Positions 7,943 through 15,246 of a stretch of DNA of 64,000 nucleotides are shown here, one piece after another. The translations under genes were made by a program, and so were the position numbers. The stretch's first letter is position 1. Every line of letters starts with the position of its first letter. The notes beneath the pieces were generated by a model. The model had not been told where the DNA came from and searched no databases. It was given only the letters and a program-made list of their open reading frames with translations. This stretch comes from Paenibacillus sp. 32352. GTDB taxonomy: Bacteria > Bacillota > Bacilli > Paenibacillales > NBRC-103111. The stretch spans positions 930,001-994,000 of the forward strand of contig NZ_MZNT01000001.1 in NCBI RefSeq assembly GCF_002042965.1. Reading direction: 5' to 3'.

Positions 7943-9001
7943 ATGGCAGAACCTACCGGCTTTAAAGTGAACCATGAGAAGCTTGAACAATACGTGAGCG
8001 CTCTTTTTCAAGAAGCGGGAATGGATGAAGAACAGGCGGCGATCATCGCGAGGCACCTAGTGTTAGCCAATTTAAGAGGCATCGACTCCCACGGAGTCAG
8101 CCGGGTTGATATTTATACGAAAAGGCTGGACTACGGCCTGGAACGAAAAAAGACGGCGGTGCGCATTGTTAAAGAAACCGCGTCCAGCATGCTGATCGAT
8201 GGCGACAATGGAATGGGCATCGTTTTGGCATCAAAAGGCATCGAGATTGCGGTCGAGAAGGCGAAGGGAACGGGACTTGCGGTCGTCGGGATCAAAAACT
8301 CGGGCCATTGCGGAATGCTGGCGGATTACACGCAATATGCGGCACGGCATCAATGTCTAGCTCTCGCCACGACCAATGCGCCCTCGAATATGGCGCCTTG
8401 GGGCGGGAAACAGGGCTTTTTCGGCACCAACCCGTTCTCTTACGGCGTGCCGGCTGGAGAAGAACGGGACATTATTTTCGATATGGCGACAAGCGTCGTC
8501 GCACGCGGAAAAATAACGTTAGCCCGGAAAAACAAAGAGCAAATTCCGTTAGGCTGGGCAATCACTAAAGAAGGAAAGCCGACAACCGATCCTGACGAAG
8601 CTTTGGACGGTCTGGTGCTTCCCGTAGGGGGCCCGAAAGGGTACGGCTTGGCGTTTTTAGTGGACGTTTTATCGGGACTCCTCACCGGCGCGGCATTCGG
8701 ACCCTATATAGGCAGCTTGTACAAAGATTTGGACCGGAATCAGCGGATCGGCCAGTTCTTTTTTGTCATGAGGGCAGACTTATTTGAACCGTTGGAGGAG
8801 TTCAAACGGCGGATCGATCAAATGATTCGCGAAATCAGGCAAATCCCGTTGGCGGAAGGGTTCGAGAAAATTTACATACCGGGGGAGCTTGAGCATGAGA
8901 AGGCGGAGGAAAGAAAGATGAGCGGCATCCCGCTAACCGGTTCCGTCCTGCAGGAGCTTGAAGCGGTCGGCAAGCGGTACGGCATCGATTGGCCGCTTTA
9001 A
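7943..9001 (+). CDS. Ldh-family (malate/L-lactate/ureidoglycolate type) NAD(P)-dependent dehydrogenase
   Basis: The 352-residue protein shows the family blocks RGIDSHGVSR (about 45-54), VGIKNSGHCGMLADYTQYA with the catalytic His, NAPSNMAPWGG, FGTNPFSYGVPAG, FDMATSVVARGKI and VGGPKGYGLAFLVDVLSG. This fold is unrelated to classical lactate dehydrogenase and uses NAD(P) to oxidise 2-hydroxyacids; known members act on malate, sulfolactate, 2,3-diketogulonate and ureidoglycolate. GGAGG lies eleven bases before the ATG. Length is normal. It follows the TTT operon and probably works on the imported acid, giving a 2-oxoacid that the RraA-like aldolase could cleave; this order of steps is inference. 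Confidence 0.88.
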   Translation: MAEPTGFKVNHEKLEQYVSALFQEAGMDEEQAAIIARHLVLANLRGIDSHGVSRVDIYTKRLDYGLERKKTAVRIVKETASSMLIDGDNGMGIVLASKGIEIAVEKAKGTGLAVVGIKNSGHCGMLADYTQYAARHQCLALATTNAPSNMAPWGGKQGFFGTNPFSYGVPAGEERDIIFDMATSVVARGKITLARKNKEQIPLGWAITKEGKPTTDPDEALDGLVLPVGGPKGYGLAFLVDVLSGLLTGAAFGPYIGSLYKDLDRNQRIGQFFFVMRADLFEPLEEFKRRIDQMIREIRQIPLAEGFEKIYIPGELEHEKAEERKMSGIPLTGSVLQELEAVGKRYGIDWPL

Positions 9002-9003
9002 TA

Positions 9004-9192
9004 AGTTGAACCACTATGCGGGCCCATTGCATTCCAAACGGGATGGCCTTGCAGCTTCAGACATTTTGTTCCCAAGTTTCTTTGATCATATGGGCCTTCA
9101 GCTGGAAGAAACTTGTGAACCAAAATTCGCCTGCAAGACCATTCCCTTTTTCCATTTCATTGGGCTTCTCTCCGATGTTCTTTGGTTCAACT
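9004..9192. repeat. 10-bp inverted repeats bounding a 189-base insert-like segment
   Basis: AGTTGAACCA at 9004-9013 is matched by its exact reverse complement at 9183-9192. The segment lies between the end of the Ldh-type gene and the beheaded TerC fragment. I recognise no coding content inside it. It may be a small mobile element, an IS scar, or chance. Confidence 0.3.
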
Positions 9193-9199
9193 AATATAG

Positions 9200-9544
9200 A
9201 TCCTCGATAACGTGTATGCCGTAGCCGGTGCGGCCGGAGGAAATTATGTATTAATCGGGCTCGGCTTGTTGATCAGCATACCGTTAATTATTTGGGGAAG
9301 CCAGCTGATAATGGGATTAATGAACCGGTTCCCGATCATCGTTCTGCTCGGTGCTGGGCTGCTCGGTTATACGGCGGGCGAGATGATCGCGGGTGACAGT
9401 CTGGTAAACCGGCTGGCGGAAGCTATGTTTCCGCAAATTCATTACATTTTACCGGCCGGCATGGCCCTGGTTATTGTAGTGCTCGGCATCATGAGTAAAA
9501 GAGCCGAACACCGGACGGAGAAAGCGGAAGGCACTTTGGAATAA
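9200..9544 (+). pseudogene. C-terminal fragment of a TerC-family (YjbE-type) membrane protein
   Basis: The frame reads LDNVYAVAGAAGGNYVLIGL, then PLIIWGSQLIMGLMNRFPII and LLGYTAGEMIAGDS, ending with a charged tail. This matches the C-terminal part of TerC/YjbE integral membrane proteins, which are linked to tellurite resistance and to metal loading of exported proteins. The family's 'LDN' motif is kept right at the break, but the first helices are gone; a stop (TAG) lies just upstream in frame and there is no ribosome binding site. I call it a truncated remnant of about 110 of the usual 220 or more residues. Confidence 0.7.
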
Positions 9545-9710
9545 TTCGAACAAAGCTCCAGCTGGCCATCAAATAAAACTAAAAAACAATTAACAATTGT
9601 ATGTGAGCGCCTCAAAAAATCAATGGGAAAAAGGCGGTTAAAAGAAACCAAAAAGTTCAGGAAACCCCGAAGATTGATGAATGACGAATTTCTGAGCCGA
9701 AGAGGAGGGG

Positions 9711-9728
9711 CCATGCGTTATCGCATGG
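9711..9728. repeat. Short perfect hairpin beside mini-element A
   Basis: CCATGCG, loop TTAT, CGCATGG. It lies four bases before the left end of the mobile-element remnant at 9733. The surrounding 9545-9710 stretch holds no gene I can support. Confidence 0.4.
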
Positions 9729-9732
9729 TGGC

Positions 9733-9812
9733 TGTCGGGTGACAAGTACATTATCTCATTAATTGCCGCGTAAATCGCGGCATTATTATTTTTTGGGATA
9801 AAGTTCTTGTCA
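9733..9812. mobile_element. Mini-element A: partial copy of a palindromic mobile-element remnant
   Basis: Begins with TGTCGGG (9733-9739), then TGACAAGTACATTATCTCAT, a small hairpin (TGCCGCG-taaat-CGCGGCA, 9764-9782), and a reversed unit TGGGATAAAGTTCTTGTCA (9794-9812). Copy B at 13992-14108 has the same order and a further unit plus a closing CCCGACA. Copy A therefore lacks the right end. No transposase is encoded. Confidence 0.6.
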
Positions 9813-9831
9813 AAACCAAATTCGCCATTCA

Positions 9832-9889
9832 TATCGATTTTTCATAAATGATCATCGTATTTTTACATTTACAGTCCAGTTTGTCAGGC
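9832..9889 (+). promoter_or_regulatory. 58-base conserved regulatory element, copy 1
   Basis: Aligns without gaps to 11800-11857, identical at 47 of 58 positions by hand count. Fully conserved blocks are TATCGATTTTTCATAAA, TTTTTACATTTA and a CCAG-TTGTCA core. It ends 76 bases before the Gfo/Idh/MocA gene at 9966. The second copy lies in the AraC-cupin intergenic region, so the AraC-type regulator is the obvious candidate to bind both. It includes TTGTCA (9881-9886), a possible -35 box. Confidence 0.6.
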
Positions 9890-9965
9890 ATATGATTAAT
9901 TTATCGAGAATGCCTTTTTAAAACATCATCACAAGCTTCAGCGATACTATAACGGGAGGATAAGC

Positions 9966-11028
9966 ATGAGCAGCAGAAAACTAAAAGTAGGTGTGGTCGG
10001 CTTGGCTGTAGGGGCAAGTCATGTCAAAGACTACGCTAAAAGTGACACCGTTCAAGAAATTGTGCTGTGCGACGTGAATGAATCAAGACTGCACGAGATC
10101 GGCGATAAATATAACATATCCAAAAAATATACGGATTTCGATAAAATGCTGAAGGAGGAAAAGCTGGACGCCATCAGCGTAGCCGTTCCTAATTTTTTGC
10201 ATATGCCGTTTGCCATTCGGGCGATGGAAGCGGGAGCGCATGTGCTGTGTGAGAAACATGGCGAGAAATGAGGCAGAGGCGAGAAGCATGCTGGAAGCCT
10301 CTCAAAAGCACAACAAGAAGCTGATGATCAACTTCAATCAGCGATTTCAACAGGAATGCCAAACGTTAAAATCCGTGATCGACGAAGGCAAACTCGGCGA
10401 TATCTATTATGTACGTACGGTGTGGCAGCGCAGACGGGGGCTGCCATGGTGGTATCCGCTTTCAAGCGGAAAAGAAATATGCGGCGGCGGGGCCATCATT
10501 GATCTCGGCGTCCATGTGCTTGACCGTGCCATGTGGTTTTGCGGGTATCCGGAGCCGGAATGGGTACTGGGAAACACCTTTTGTAAGGTTTCCAAGGACG
10601 AGGCCATGCGCAGAGGCATTCCGAATTTCGAGCTTGAAGACATGGGTGTCGCCATGTTCCGTATGACAAACGGAACCATGCTTGAACTAGAAGCATCCTG
10701 GGCCAGCAACCGTGAGAAGGAGATCATTACAACGCGGATCTACGGCTCCAAGGGCGGTGCGGTTCTGCATACAACCGTTGGAGAGGGTAATGCGGCCTAT
10801 AATAAAGTGTTTTTGGAAACCGACGGAGAGATTCATGACATTCCTATAGAAGAGTTAAGGGTTTCCAAGATGCCGAACGTTCGGCAAGCGTTTCTGGATG
10901 CCATCGTCAAAGATGAGGAGGTGCCATGTACGCCGCAGCAAGGACTTAGGATTACCCAAATGTTAGATATGGTTTACTACAGCGCTGAAAAAGGTATGCC
11001 AATCAGAATTGAATCATGGTCGATGTAA
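9966..11028 (+). pseudogene. Gfo/Idh/MocA-family oxidoreductase broken by a frameshift
   Basis: The first frame (9966-10271) begins KLKVGVVGLAVGASHVKDYA, a Rossmann start, and runs to HVLCEKH. The second frame resumes with MARNEAEARSMLEASQKHNK and carries the C-terminal domain (MINFNQRFQ, GGGAIIDLGVHVLD with the catalytic-type Asp-x-x-x-His, ending at 11028). Joining them gives the conserved 'CEKPMA' block: at about 10256 the bases for the Pro codon are two short (or one extra). Together they make a full-length protein of about 353 residues with a good ribosome binding site (GGGAGG). A recent inactivating frameshift or an assembly error are both possible. Substrate unknown, probably a sugar or inositol. 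Confidence 0.8.
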
Positions 11029-11036
11029 ATTAGGAT

Positions 11037-11777
11037 TCAAGTACGGAATTTTCTTGGCGATAAGCCTGTCTTGGATTGAAAAAAACGAGAAAAGTTGTAG
11101 ATATCGGAAAAACCGCAAGCGTTCGCAATATCCGTGATACTGAGAGTAGACATGCGCAGCAGCGTTTTGGCCGTTTCCAGTCTGCAATGCTGCAAATAGG
11201 CGTAGGGCGTAACGCCGCGTTCCTGTTTGAAAATGCGTATAAAGTGATCTGTCGTAAGAGAAAAATGCCGGGCGAGTTCGCTTATATCATATTGCTTCTG
11301 GGGATGCTGTTGAAACATGCGGCACAGCTCATCTATTTTTAATGAATAGGCCCCGGCCGATGTTGGCGGTTTATTCTGATATTCCGTAATAAGCGCTTGC
11401 AGCCATACTTCCATCTGCGGCAAGTTATTTCTTTCTTCGGCTAAACGAAAGCGATTGAGAAGCTCCAATACGAAATGGTATTGATCAAAATGGCGATGCT
11501 CAGGCAGGTCACCTAAGACATCCGGATTCCGCAATGTAAAATCAATATAACGAACGTCAAGACTGGCAGGATCATTCTGATGGGCATTGACCGCCTTCTT
11601 ATAATCGATAAAGAAAACGTCGCCGACACTTAATTTGTAGCAGTTCTTGCCCAGCATGATCTGGCCGTTTCCGCCCCAAACGCTCCACAAAGTAAACCCT
11701 GGATGACAACCGACGGGAACATTCCATTTCCATTCCGGAACGCAGTGCTTCCCGTAATGCATGGAGAGGATATCCAT
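11037..11777 (-). CDS. AraC-family transcriptional regulator
   Basis: The 246-residue protein starts MDILSMHYGKHC; an earlier ATG at 11813 falls inside the duplicated regulatory element, whereas the ATG at 11777 has GGAG eight bases upstream. The N-terminal half (about 1-130) is an AraC cupin-type effector domain (PVGCHPGFTLW, DVFFIDYKKAV). The C-terminal half has two HTH motifs: YDISELARHFSLTTDHFIRI and TLSITDIANACGFSDIYNF, ending FFQSKTGLSPRKFR. It is transcribed away from the cupin gene and shares a 58-base upstream element with the oxidoreductase gene at 9966, so it is likely to control both sides, including itself. Confidence 0.9.
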   Translation of the reverse strand: MDILSMHYGKHCVPEWKWNVPVGCHPGFTLWSVWGGNGQIMLGKNCYKLSVGDVFFIDYKKAVNAHQNDPASLDVRYIDFTLRNPDVLGDLPEHRHFDQYHFVLELLNRFRLAEERNNLPQMEVWLQALITEYQNKPPTSAGAYSLKIDELCRMFQQHPQKQYDISELARHFSLTTDHFIRIFKQERGVTPYAYLQHCRLETAKTLLRMSTLSITDIANACGFSDIYNFSRFFQSKTGLSPRKFRT

Positions 11778-11799
11778 ATGCTTCACTCCGGTTATTAGA

Positions 11800-11857
11800 T
11801 ATCGATTTTTCATAAAAGTCTATTAAATTTTTACATTTATAGCCCAGATTGTCAAGC
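11800..11857. promoter_or_regulatory. 58-base conserved regulatory element, copy 2, between divergent AraC and cupin genes
   Basis: Gap-free match to 9832-9889 (47 of 58 by eye). It lies between the AraC-type gene (start 11777, minus strand) and the cupin gene (start 11895, plus strand). TTGTCA (11849-11854), 17 bases and ATTAAA (11872-11877) could be a promoter, though it would give a very short leader to the cupin gene. Confidence 0.6.
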
Positions 11858-11894
11858 GTGAAAGAGCTTACATTAAAAGAAGGAGTGATTTGAA

Positions 11895-12257
11895 ATGAGA
11901 ACTTATCGTTTACAGCAGTTGGCCGATGTTACGGAAGGACATATTTTGAAAGACATTATGCCGGGGGATTACATTTCTCACGGCGGGCTTGCCTTCGAGA
12001 AGCCGGGGGCACGCGCTCATACGAATGACGGTCCGGGAGGCATCGACTATCATGTGCACGAAGATTGCGAAGCTTTCTTGATCCTGCAGGGCAGGGGCGA
12101 GGTTGAAATCAATAAACAGCACATGTATCCCGTAAAGACGGGAGACGTCGTCATTATTGAGCCGGGAGAGGACCATCATCTCATTTCAAGTGTGGAAGAT
12201 CCGATTGTCGTCGTCTGGTGTCACGCCGGTCCGTCCCGACATAAAAATCAAATGTAA
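11895..12257 (+). CDS. Small cupin-domain protein
   Basis: The 120-residue single-domain protein has the two cupin motifs: YHVHEDCEAFLILQGRGEVE, with the His-x-His...Glu metal ligands, and TGDVVIIEPGEDHHLIS with the second-motif His. Single cupins like this bind a metal and act as sugar isomerases, epimerases or dioxygenases, or just bind ligands; the sequence does not decide. AGGAG lies nine bases before the ATG. It sits between an AraC-type gene and a second oxidoreductase gene, in a cluster that probably handled a sugar or polyol. Confidence 0.82.
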   Translation: MRTYRLQQLADVTEGHILKDIMPGDYISHGGLAFEKPGARAHTNDGPGGIDYHVHEDCEAFLILQGRGEVEINKQHMYPVKTGDVVIIEPGEDHHLISSVEDPIVVVWCHAGPSRHKNQM

Positions 12258-12414
12258 AGAAGCGGTGAAGGAGCTTGGCTTTGACGATGAACCTATAAAG
12301 TTAGGGAGTCCCTCAGGGGACTCCGTTCTTGAACGGGTGAGTGGAATTTCGGACTGGCTTGAAAGCGCTTCATAATGGCCTATTACTGAAATGAATTGAA
12401 AGCGAGGTTAAGAC
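12258..12414. other. Short gap with a hairpin and a cre-like palindrome
   Basis: Holds an inverted repeat (GAGTCCC/GGGACTC, about 12306-12322) without a T run, and TGAAAGCGCTTCA near 12358, which is one base short of a CcpA cre consensus. A frame reading KEAVKELGFDDEPIKLGSP may be the tail of a lost protein. None of these is firm. Confidence 0.35.
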
Positions 12415-13413
12415 ATGGACAAAGCCAGAATTATTCAAATCGGTACAGGATTGCATGGACTGCACTGGATCACAACCATCCTCTCAACGGAAGAAGTCGA
12501 ATTGGCGGCAATCGTGGATGCGAGCACGGACAACTTAGAGAAGGCGCAGCCTCTGCTGGGTGGCCGCGCTGTCCCCGCTTATACGGATTACAATGAGGCG
12601 CTTCAGGAGACGAAGGCGGACATCGCGGTGGTGGTCACCCCTCCCGACACGCACAAAAAAATCATGGAGGATATGCTGAATGCGGGACTCCACGTCATTA
12701 TGGAAAAACCGATTTCCTCGGATTGGAACGAATCCATAGAAATGGCGGATTTCGCCGACAAAAGAAGCAAGTATGTCATGATCAGCCAAAATTACCGCTG
12801 GAATCCCGTTGTGCAGGCGGTCAAAGCCGCCGTGGATTCCAATGCTGTCGGCCGTATTGAGGAAGTAGAATGGTTATTCGCTCGCAATCATACGGCATCC
12901 AGCTCGTTCGTCGTTTGGCGCAAGCAAATGGAAGAGATGTTTTTGAAAGAAATGTGCGTTCATCATTTCGATTTGATGCGATATCTCTTAGGGACCAATG
13001 CGGTATCTGTCTATGCCGAGAGTTCGAGTCCATCCTGGAATTTTCTCGATAGCAACGGAGCCGTTTCCGCCATTATCCGGTTTGAACAGGACGTGATGGT
13101 TCACTATTACGGAAGCTTTATCAATCGCGGAACCGATACGCCTTGGCACGGTTATTTCCGTCTGATCGGCAGTGATGGCGCGATCGAATCGTATGACGAA
13201 CCTCCTGTCATCATAAAACTGGATGGATCCAAAGAGCGTATTCCGCTGCCGGATATGGCCTGCACGGGACTTAAGTATTCGCTGGTCGAGATGCTTCAAT
13301 CGATACGGGAAGGCCGTAAACCGAGCACCCATATAGGCGATAATCTGCATAGCTGGGAAATGGTGTGCAGGGCGGTCGATTCGATTAAAGCGGAAAGAAG
13401 GATCCGATTTTAA
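12415..13413 (+). CDS. Gfo/Idh/MocA-family oxidoreductase
   Basis: The 332-residue protein starts with a Rossmann fold (RIIQIGTGLHGLHWITTILS, a GxGxxG-like turn) and carries the family's VIMEKPIS motif (about 93-100; Glu-Lys-Pro with the catalytic Lys) and a C-terminal beta-sheet domain with KEMCVHHFDLMRYLLG, which holds the Asp/His pair near the active site. Members oxidise or reduce sugars, inositols and their derivatives with NAD(P). An AAAGCGAGG site precedes the ATG. It is the intact one of two such genes in this cluster; the solute-binding gene after it is wrecked. Confidence 0.9.
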   Translation: MDKARIIQIGTGLHGLHWITTILSTEEVELAAIVDASTDNLEKAQPLLGGRAVPAYTDYNEALQETKADIAVVVTPPDTHKKIMEDMLNAGLHVIMEKPISSDWNESIEMADFADKRSKYVMISQNYRWNPVVQAVKAAVDSNAVGRIEEVEWLFARNHTASSSFVVWRKQMEEMFLKEMCVHHFDLMRYLLGTNAVSVYAESSSPSWNFLDSNGAVSAIIRFEQDVMVHYYGSFINRGTDTPWHGYFRLIGSDGAIESYDEPPVIIKLDGSKERIPLPDMACTGLKYSLVEMLQSIREGRKPSTHIGDNLHSWEMVCRAVDSIKAERRIRF

Positions 13414-13472
13414 TCATGATTACCCGATGCCCTGTTTCAACTGAAAACTTACCATACTGAGGGGGAAGAACG

Positions 13473-13918
13473 ATGTTGAAAAAAATGACGTCACTTTCGA
13501 TTAGTATGTCCTTTTGCTCACTGCCGCCGCTTGCGGAGGTGCAGAACCGGCCGGCCCATCCAACAACAGCTCCGCTGCCGATGGCTCAAAATCCGATACC
13601 AAGGATGCGAATGTGACCATCCGTTTTGCGACATGGGATACGGCTAGTTCCCTAGAAACGTACAAAGCGGTCGTGGCTGGTTTTCAGGCTAAATATCCGA
13701 ACATTAAAGTACAGGTTGAATCCGTGCCGGACAGCTATGAGCAGAAAATATTCACATCGCTTGCAGCCGGTAATGCTCCGACCTGAGCGATTTTCTATAA
13801 CAAAACTTTATTCGACAACGTTCCTTATCCGAAAGACGATTGGACGTATGATGATTTCTTGAATGCAGCACAGAAGCTAACCGGTAACGGGGTGTACGGC
13901 TTTGTTACCAAGCCAAAA
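13473..13918 (+). pseudogene. Wrecked extracellular solute-binding protein of a sugar ABC importer
   Basis: After a good ribosome binding site (GAGGGGG) the frame starts MLKKMTSLSISM, loses frame in a T tract near 13511, and resumes as LLTAAACGGAEP (lipobox with Cys) and VTIRFATWDTASSLETYKAV, the typical family-1 binding-protein entry. A TGA at 13784 follows AGNAPT; the frame then continues as AIFYNKTLFDNVPYPKDDW, sequence that normally lies some 70 residues further on. The gene has therefore lost an internal block and its whole C-terminal half. No permease genes follow. Confidence 0.8.
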
Positions 13919-13991
13919 ATACGTATCATTTTATGTAGAACTTATTATTTCATCATCGAAAAAAGAGCTATATAATGTATGACACCATATA

Positions 13992-14108
13992 TGTCGGGTG
14001 ACAAGAACATTATCTCATTAAATGTCGCGTAAATCGCGGATTTTTTTTTGTTATGGGATAAAGTTCTTGTCAAATCTCAATGACAAGAACTTTATCCCAT
14101 TCCCGACA
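13992..14108. mobile_element. Mini-element B: 117-base palindromic element with TGTCGGG/CCCGACA ends
   Basis: Termini TGTCGGG (13992-13998) and CCCGACA (14102-14108) are exact inverted repeats. Inside are three copies of a 20-base unit: one forward (13999 on, TGACAAGAACATTATCTCAT), one reversed (14053-14072) and one forward (14081-14100). The last two are perfect inverted repeats separated by 8 bases. A CGCG-taaat-CGCG hairpin and a T tract lie between the first and second units. Repeated units near the ends are known for IS21-family elements; here there is no transposase, so it is a MITE-like derivative or an IS collapsed to its ends. I see no clear target-site duplication. Confidence 0.6.
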
Positions 14109-14238
14109 ATGGTTACATAACATCGTAATGACGAAGTTTAGTACCAAAAAGCTTATTCCGACCAGCTTCCTTCAATCAATCATTTGCTGCAATAGCCGGC
14201 GATGTGCTTTAAGCATCGGCTAGCAGGAATTCAAAAAG
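14109..14238. other. Spacer with nothing recognised
   Basis: Short stretch between the mini-element and a small open frame; no motif seen. Confidence 0.5.
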
Positions 14239-14514
14239 ATGAACTTAAAGTATTGGATATTGGATACACTTGAAAGTCATCCAGACTCTAGCGCCTATAG
14301 AACAATTTTTTACGGAGATATTATAGGGTGTCCGAATAGTGGGATGGGTGCAATGGTTGTAAGTATCGATGGAGTTGTTCATGCTATTAACGGTATTGCG
14401 ATTGGATATTATAAAAACCTCCCGACATATACTGGAGAACACTTTGATGAGTATGTGTTGGCTTGTAGAAAGGGGTTAGAGGAGACCAAACTGGATCCAG
14501 TAATTGAACCTTGA
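14239..14514 (+). CDS. Small hypothetical protein (91 aa)
   Basis: I do not recognise this protein. It reads MNLKYWILDTLESHPDSSAY and contains a Gly-rich central part (GCPNSGMGAMVVSIDGVVHA) and an acidic C-terminal end. There is no convincing ribosome binding site (only AAAAAG before the ATG) and no membrane segment. It lies in accessory DNA between two groups of IS-end-like repeats. Codon use looks coherent, so it may be real, perhaps a fragment of a longer gene. Confidence 0.4.
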   Translation: MNLKYWILDTLESHPDSSAYRTIFYGDIIGCPNSGMGAMVVSIDGVVHAINGIAIGYYKNLPTYTGEHFDEYVLACRKGLEETKLDPVIEP

Positions 14515-14596
14515 ACAAGGATTAATTTGAAGGCATATCACGTTTTGATTGCTCTCAGTTGAATGTAAGGATGCCTTAGAAAAGTAACCAATTGCA

Positions 14597-14650
14597 AGAC
14601 GACAAGAACATATATCGTTTGCCGAAAAAGACAAGAACACATATGGTTAA
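14597..14650. repeat. Two tandem IS-end-like units
   Basis: Two forward copies of a GACAAGAACA-ATAT-type unit start at 14602 and 14631, 29 bases apart. The first 17 bases (14597-14613, AAGACGACAAGAACATA) recur exactly at 18297-18313. Related to the units at 1661/1692. Confidence 0.5.
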
Positions 14651-14741
14651 CCGTGATTGATAAGATCCTCAATACATATGTAGTTTTTAGCGTCAAAACG
14701 AGTTACGGTTACAGAAGTCCATCCTTCATTACGGCAACGGT

Positions 14742-15128
14742 TTATTTACTACTGTTCCCATCTTCGGTTCCCTTCTTCGCCAGCAGCGCCAATTTGTTGT
14801 CTAGCATCCGGGCGAGAAGAGACTGCGATTGTTCCAATTCTCTTTTCCTATGGTCCATCTCCTTCATCTTCTTCCGCAAAAATTCAATGGCCCGGGAGAG
14901 TTCAAGTTTGTCTACTTCCTTCAAAATAACTTTGATTTCCCTTATCGTAAAACCCGCAGCCTGAACCCTTTTGATCAGTAAAAGGTGTTCGACCGCTTCC
15001 TCGGTATAGTCGCGATAATTATTGTCTCTGCGGTCAACGTGGCGTCTATCCAGCAATCCTTCCTTCTCGTAATAACGAATGGTCGGCGGATTTAACCCGG
15101 TCTTCTGTGCCAGCACATGAATTTTCAT
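14742..15128 (-). CDS. MerR-family transcriptional regulator
   Basis: The 128-residue protein has the MerR winged helix at its N-terminus (MKIHVLAQKTGLNPPTIRYY then EKEGLLDRRHVDRRDNNYRD), the second HTH half (AVEHLLLIKRVQAAGFTIRE) and a long coiled coil (about 75-115, LSRAIEFLRKKMKEMDHRKR) for dimerisation. The C-terminus is short and has no cysteine pair, so a metal sensor of the usual kind is unlikely. It is divergent from the patatin-like gene; the shared promoter has the 19-base spacer that MerR activators need. Confidence 0.9.
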   Translation of the reverse strand: MKIHVLAQKTGLNPPTIRYYEKEGLLDRRHVDRRDNNYRDYTEEAVEHLLLIKRVQAAGFTIREIKVILKEVDKLELSRAIEFLRKKMKEMDHRKRELEQSQSLLARMLDNKLALLAKKGTEDGNSSK

Positions 15129-15148
15129 ACTTTCCTCCCATGTAAGGC

Positions 15149-15180
15149 TTGACCTTCAAGTAAACTTTATAGTTTATACT
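15149..15180 (+). promoter_or_regulatory. MerR-type promoter with 19-base spacer and dyad
   Basis: TTGACC (15149-15154) and TTATAC (15174-15179) are 19 bases apart. In the spacer lies an imperfect dyad built from AGTAAACT (15159-15166) and AGTTTATACT (15171-15180). Over-long spacers bridged by a dyad are the hallmark of MerR-activated promoters. The promoter points to the patatin-like gene. Confidence 0.65.
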
Positions 15181-15246
15181 TTAGAGGTCTAATGGAACCT
15201 TGTCAAACCCATTGGCACAATTGTCGATCAGAAGGAGGAGCTGTGA

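Noticed and set aside
10210..10271. Programmed frameshift in the oxidoreductase gene
   Set aside because: No slippery heptamer or downstream structure is evident at the join; simple loss of bases in the Pro codon explains it better.
12358..12371. CcpA cre site before the second oxidoreductase gene
   Set aside because: TGAAAGCGCTTCA is palindromic but one base shorter than the cre consensus, and no promoter was identified next to it.
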